A stretch of 64,000 nucleotides of DNA from Mytilisepta virgata. Taxonomy: Eukaryota; Mollusca; Bivalvia; Mytilida; Mytilidae. Shown here one piece after another: positions 59,717-64,000 of the stretch. The stretch is taken from positions 23,700,150 through 23,764,149 of the forward strand of contig CM051514.1 in the NCBI GenBank assembly GCA_028015205.1. Reading direction: 5' to 3'. A program made the translations under genes and the position numbers. The notes below the pieces were generated by a model. That model had not been told where the DNA came from. It was given only the letters and a program-made list of their open reading frames with translations, and did no database searches. Position 1 is the stretch's first letter. The number at the start of each line of letters is the position of its first letter.

Positions 59717-62590
59717 AGCTCACCTGACCCAAAGGGTCAAGTGAGCTTTTCTCATCACTTGGCGTCCGTCGTCCGTCGTCGTCCGGCGTCGTCCGTCGTC
59801 GTCCGGCGTCGTCGTTAACATTTTACATTTTGAACTTCTTCTAGAGAACCACTGAATGGAATGAAACCAAACATGGCATGAATGTTCCTTATGAGGTGCT
59901 GACCAAGTGTTGTTACTTTGTAGCCGATCCATCATCCAAGATGGCCGCCAGCGGGGAACTTAGTTTAACATAGGACCCTATGAGAAATGCATACAAATGA
60001 CTTCTTTTAGAGAATGACTGAATGGAATGAAACTAAATCTGGCATGAATGTTCCTTATGAGGTGCTGACCAAGTGTTGTTACTTTGTAGCCGATCCACCA
60101 TCCAAGATGGCCGCCAGAGGGGGACTTAGTTTAACATAGGACCCTATGGGAAATGCATACAAATGACTTCTTTTAGAGAACCGTTGAATGGAATGAAACC
60201 AAACATGGCATGAATGTTCCTTATGAGGTGCTGACCAAGTGTTGTTACTTTGTAGCCGATCCATCATCCAAGATGGCCGCCAGAGGGGGACTTAGTTTAA
60301 CATAGGACCCTATGGGAAATGCATACAAATGACTTCTTTTAGAGAACTGTTGAATGGAATGAAACCAAACATGGCATGAATGTTCCTTATGAGGTGCTGA
60401 CCAAGTGTTGTTACTTTGTAGCCGATCCATAATCCAAGATGGCCGCCAGCGGAGAACTTAGTTTAACATAGAACCCTATGGGAAATGCATACAAATGACT
60501 TCTTTTAGTGACCCACTTAATGGAATGAAACCAAACATGGCATGAATATTCCTTATGAAGTGCTGACCAAGTGTTGTTACTTTGTAGCTGATCCATCATC
60601 CAAGATGGCCCCCACGGGGAACTTAGTTTAACATAGGACCCTATGGGAAATGCATACAAATGACTTCTTTTAGAGAACCACTGAATGGAATGAAACTAAA
60701 TCTGGCATGAATGTTCCTTATGAGGTGCTGACCAAGTGTTGTTACTTTGTAGCCGATCCATCATCCAAGATGGCCGCCAGAGGGGGACTTAGTTTAACAT
60801 AGGACCCTATGGGAAATGCATACAAATGACTTCTTTTAGAGAACTGTTGAATGGAATGAAACCAAACATGGCATGAATGTTCCTTATGAGGTGCTGACCA
60901 AGTGTTGTTACTTTGTAGCCGATCCATAATCCAAGATGGCCGCCAGCGGAGAACTTAGTTTAACATAGAACCCTATGGGAAATGCATACAAATGACTTCT
61001 TTTAGTGACCCACTTAATGGAATGAAACCAAACATGGCATGAATATTCCTTATGAAGTGCTGACCAAGTGTTGTTACTTTGTAGCTGATCCATCATCCAA
61101 GATGGCCCCCACGGGGAACTTAGTTTAACATAGGACCCTATGGGAAATGCATACAAATGACTTCTTTTAGAGAACCACTGAATGGAATGAAACTAAATCT
61201 GGCATGAATGTTCCTTATGAGGTGCTGACCAAGTGTTGTTACTTTGTAGCCGATCCATCATCCAAGATGGCCGCCAGAGGGTGAATTAGTTTAACATAGG
61301 ACCCTATGGGAAATGCATACAAATGACTTGTTTTAGAGAACGACTGAATGGAATGAAACTAAATCTGGCATGAATGTTCCTTATGAGGTGCTGACCAAGT
61401 GTTGTTACTTTGTAGCTGATCCATCATCCAAGATGGCTGCCAGCGGGAACTTAGTTTAACATAGGACCCTATTGGAAATGCATACAAATGACTTCTTTTA
61501 GAGAACCACTGAATGGAATGAAACTAAATCTGGCATGAATGTTCTTTATGAGGTGCTGACCAAGTGTTGTTACTTTGTAGCCGATCCATCATCCAAGATG
61601 GCTGCCAGCGGGGGACTAAGTTTAACATTGGACCCTATGGGAAATGCATACAAATGACTTCTTTTAGAGAACCACTGAATGGAATGTAACAAAACATAGC
61701 ATGAATGTTCCTTACAAGGTGCTGACCAAGTGTTGTTACTTTGTAGCCGTTACATCATTCAAAATGGCCACCAGTGAGGGACTTAGTTTAACATAGGACC
61801 CTAAGGGAAATACATACAAATGTCTTCTTCTATAGAACCACTGAATGGAATGAAACCAAACATGGCATGAATGTTCCTTATGAGATGCTTACCAAGTCTT
61901 GTTACTTTGGTGCCTATCCATCATCCAAGATGGCCGCCATCAGGGGACTTAGTTTAACATAGGACCCTATGGGAAATACATACAAATGTCTTCTTTTAGA
62001 GAACCACAGTATGGAATCAAACCAAATATGGCATGAATGTTCTTTATGAGGTGCTGACCAAGTGTTGTTACTTTGTAGCCGATCCATCACCCAAGATGGC
62101 CGCCAGCAGGGGACTTAGTTTAACATAAGACCCTATGGGAAATACATACAAATGACTTCTTTTAGAGAACCACTGAATGGAATGACACCAAATATGGCAG
62201 GAATGTTTCTTATGTGGTGCTGACCAAGTGTTGTTACTTTGTAGCTGATCCATCATCCAAGATGGCCGTCAACAGGGGACTTAGTTTAACATAGGACACT
62301 ATGGGAAAAACACTCAAATGTCTTCTTTTAGAGAACCACAGAATGGAATGAAACCAAATATGGCATGAATATTACTTATGAGGTGCTGACCAAGTGTTGT
62401 TACTTTGTAGTTGATCCATCATCAGAGAAGGCCACCGGCAGGGGACTTAGTTTAACATGACACTATGGGAAATACATTCAAATGTCTTGTTTTAGAGAAC
62501 CACTAAATAGAATGAAATAAAACAGGGTATAAATGTTTCTTTTGATTTGTTAACCAGATGTTGTAACTTTTGTAGCTGATCCATTATTCA
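59717..62590 (+). mobile_element. Helitron-like element with long 166-bp monomer array (array 1)
   Basis: The 5' hairpin AGCTCACCTGACCC-AAA-GGGTCAAGTGAGCT (59717-59747) is followed by alternating CGTCCGTCGTC and CGTCCGGCGTC tracts (about 59763-59815). About 16 monomers of 165-166 bp follow, each with GACCAAGTGTTGTTACTTTG, CATCCAAGATGGCCGCCAG, and ACATAGGACCCTATGGGAAA. The last units (from about 61700) are more diverged and the array fades near 62590 with no CTAG hairpin end. Minus-strand 61-82-codon frames repeat because the DNA repeats; 166 is not a multiple of three. Confidence 0.7.
60216..61209 (+). repeat. 497-bp higher-order duplication (three monomers, two copies)
   Basis: Variant-marked monomers recur at exactly 497 bp: AGAGAACTGTTGAATGG at 60341 and 60838, TTTAGTGACCCACTTAATGG at 60504 and 61001, and AAGATGGCCCCCACGGGG near 60603 and 61100. 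The variants are absent from the other monomers. Confidence 0.88.
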
Positions 62591-62710
62591 ATTATTGTGA
62601 TCTATTGTAGACCTACCTATAAATAAATTGAACGGTACCAATTTTTTTTGCAACAAAGGAGTACTTATTTTCATATCAATTGTACCATTCAGGTTTTATC
62701 CACACTTTTT
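62591..62710. other. Spacer between the two arrays
   Basis: A short non-repeat spacer with TAAATTGAACGGTACC and a T-run. The second element starts straight after CACACTTTTT. Confidence 0.6.
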
Positions 62711-64000
62711 AGCTCACCTGACCCAAAGGGTCAAGTGAGCTTTTCTCATCACTTGGCGTCCGTCGTCCGTCGTCCGTCGTCGTCCGTCGTCCGTCGTCCG
62801 GCGTCGTCGTTAACATTTTACATTTTGAACTTCTTCTAGAGAACCACTGAATGGAATGAAACCAAACATGGCATGAATGTTCCTTATGAGGTGCTGACCA
62901 AGTGTTGTTACTTTGTAGCCGATCCATCATCCAAGATGGCCGCCAGCGGGGAACTTAGTTTAACATAGGACCCTATGGGAAATGCATACAAATGACTTCT
63001 TTTAGAGAACCACTGAATGGAATGAAACTAAATCTGGCATGAATGTTCCTTATGAGGTGCTGACCAAGTGTTGTTACTTTGTAGCCGATCCATCATCCAA
63101 GATGGCCGCCAGCGGGGAACTTAGTTTAACATAGGACCCTATGGGAAATGCATACAAATGACTTCTTTTAGAGAACCACTGAATGGAATGAAACTAAATC
63201 TGGCATGAATGTTCCTTATGAGGTGCTGACCAAGTGTTGTTACTTTGTAGCTGATCCATCATCCAAGATGGGCGCCAGAGGGGGACTTAGTTTAACATAG
63301 GACCCTATGGGAAATGCATACAAATGACTTCTTTTAGAGAACCGTTAAATGGAATGAAACCAAACATGGCATGAATGTTCCTTATGAGGTGCTGACCAAG
63401 TGTTGTTACTTTGTAGCCGATCCATCATCCAAGATGGCCGCCAGCAGGGAACTTAGTTTAACATAGGAACCTATGGGAAATGCATACAAATGACTTCTTT
63501 TAGAGAACCACTGAATGGAATGAAACTAAATCTGGCATGAATGTTCCTTATGAGGTGCTGACCAAGTGTTGTTACTTTGTAGCCGATCCATCATCCAAGA
63601 TGGCCGCCAGCGGGGAACTTAGTTTAACATAGGACCCTATGGGAAATGCATACAAATGACTTCTTTTAGAGAACAACTGAATGGAATGAAACTAAATCTG
63701 GCATGAATGTTCCTTATGAGGTGCTGACCAAGTGTTGTTACTTTGTAGCCGATCCATCGTCCAAGATGGGCGCCAGAGGGGGACTTAGTTTAACATAGGA
63801 CCCTATGGGAAATGCATACAAATGACTTCTTTTAGAGAACCGTTGAATGGAATGAAACCAAACATGGCATGAATGTTCCTTATGAGGTGCTGACCAAGTG
63901 TTGTTACTTTGTAGCCGATCCATCATCCAAGATGGCCGCCAGCGGGGAACTTAGTTTAACATAGGACCCTATGGGAAATGCATACAAATGACTTCTTTTA
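62711..64000 (+). mobile_element. Helitron-like element with 166-bp monomer array (array 2), runs off the window
   Basis: Identical 5' hairpin (62711-62741), then a CGTCCGTCGTCCGTCGTCGTCC-like tract of slightly different length. At least seven monomers of the same 166-bp type run to the window end. The monomers are very uniform, and the leader is nearly identical to that of array 1. The true right end is outside the window. Confidence 0.7.

Noticed and set aside
59720..63926. Recurring 61-82-codon minus-strand frames
   Set aside because: They arise from the 166-bp monomers. Identical proteins follow from DNA duplication, including the 497-bp duplication, not from a gene family.

Overview
This window looks like repeat-dense, AT-rich intergenic or intronic DNA from a metazoan, most likely a bivalve mollusc and possibly a mytilid. 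The evidence is a tRNA-derived SINE with a V-SINE-like central block (six copies), many copies of the 'AGCTCACCTGACCC ... GTCCGTCGTCC' interspersed family, and several other blocks I recall from mussel genomes. The taxon is inferred from remembered repeats, not from a search. I found no convincing protein-coding gene. The open frames are short, and the longest (149 and 175 codons) lie inside or antisense to repeats. I also found no functional tRNA, rRNA, CRISPR array or bacterial-type operon.

Layout from left to right. 1-77: SINE tail, then a 33-bp minisatellite. 1129-1453 and 5984-6447: GGCC-ended MITEs with GGTAGGTAGG tracts. 2084-4681: a large hairpin-bounded tandem-repeat element carrying a nested 350-bp MITE. 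8195-9151: dispersed repeats and another MITE. 9387-10615: a second hairpin-bounded element. 13216-15668: a MITE and two short hairpin-bounded relatives. 16340-17340: tandem repeats. 19307-19565: a compact hairpin-bounded element. 20202-20717: a TIR element between 63-bp direct repeats. 22141-22403: SINE. 23914-24187: TIR element. 25997-27910: two more tandem-repeat elements, the second interrupted by a 444-bp TIR element. 30225-31275: a 161-bp tandem array in a similar hairpin frame. 32531: old SINE. 36820-38190 and 41905-43881: further large elements. 38381-41701: foldbacks, a TA-type MITE and a perfect 83-bp inverted repeat. 44812-48350: two SINEs, a 92-bp satellite, a foldback and a duplicated palindromic unit. 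52415-54157: two TIR elements. 55018-55256: truncated SINE. 59717 to the window end: two arrays of a 166-bp monomer, one with an internal 497-bp higher-order duplication.

The most interesting pattern is a shared layout in families whose sequences otherwise differ. It consists of a 5' hairpin, a short tract rich in (T/C)CGTC, tandem repeats usually 150-170 bp long, and a 3' hairpin followed by CTAG or CTTG and then T. The 3' end resembles that of Helitron-type rolling-circle transposons. I read these as non-autonomous Helitron-like elements (HINE/Helentron-like), but no transposase is present and the 5' end is not the canonical TC. Elements nested in paralogous copies give natural empty-site controls.
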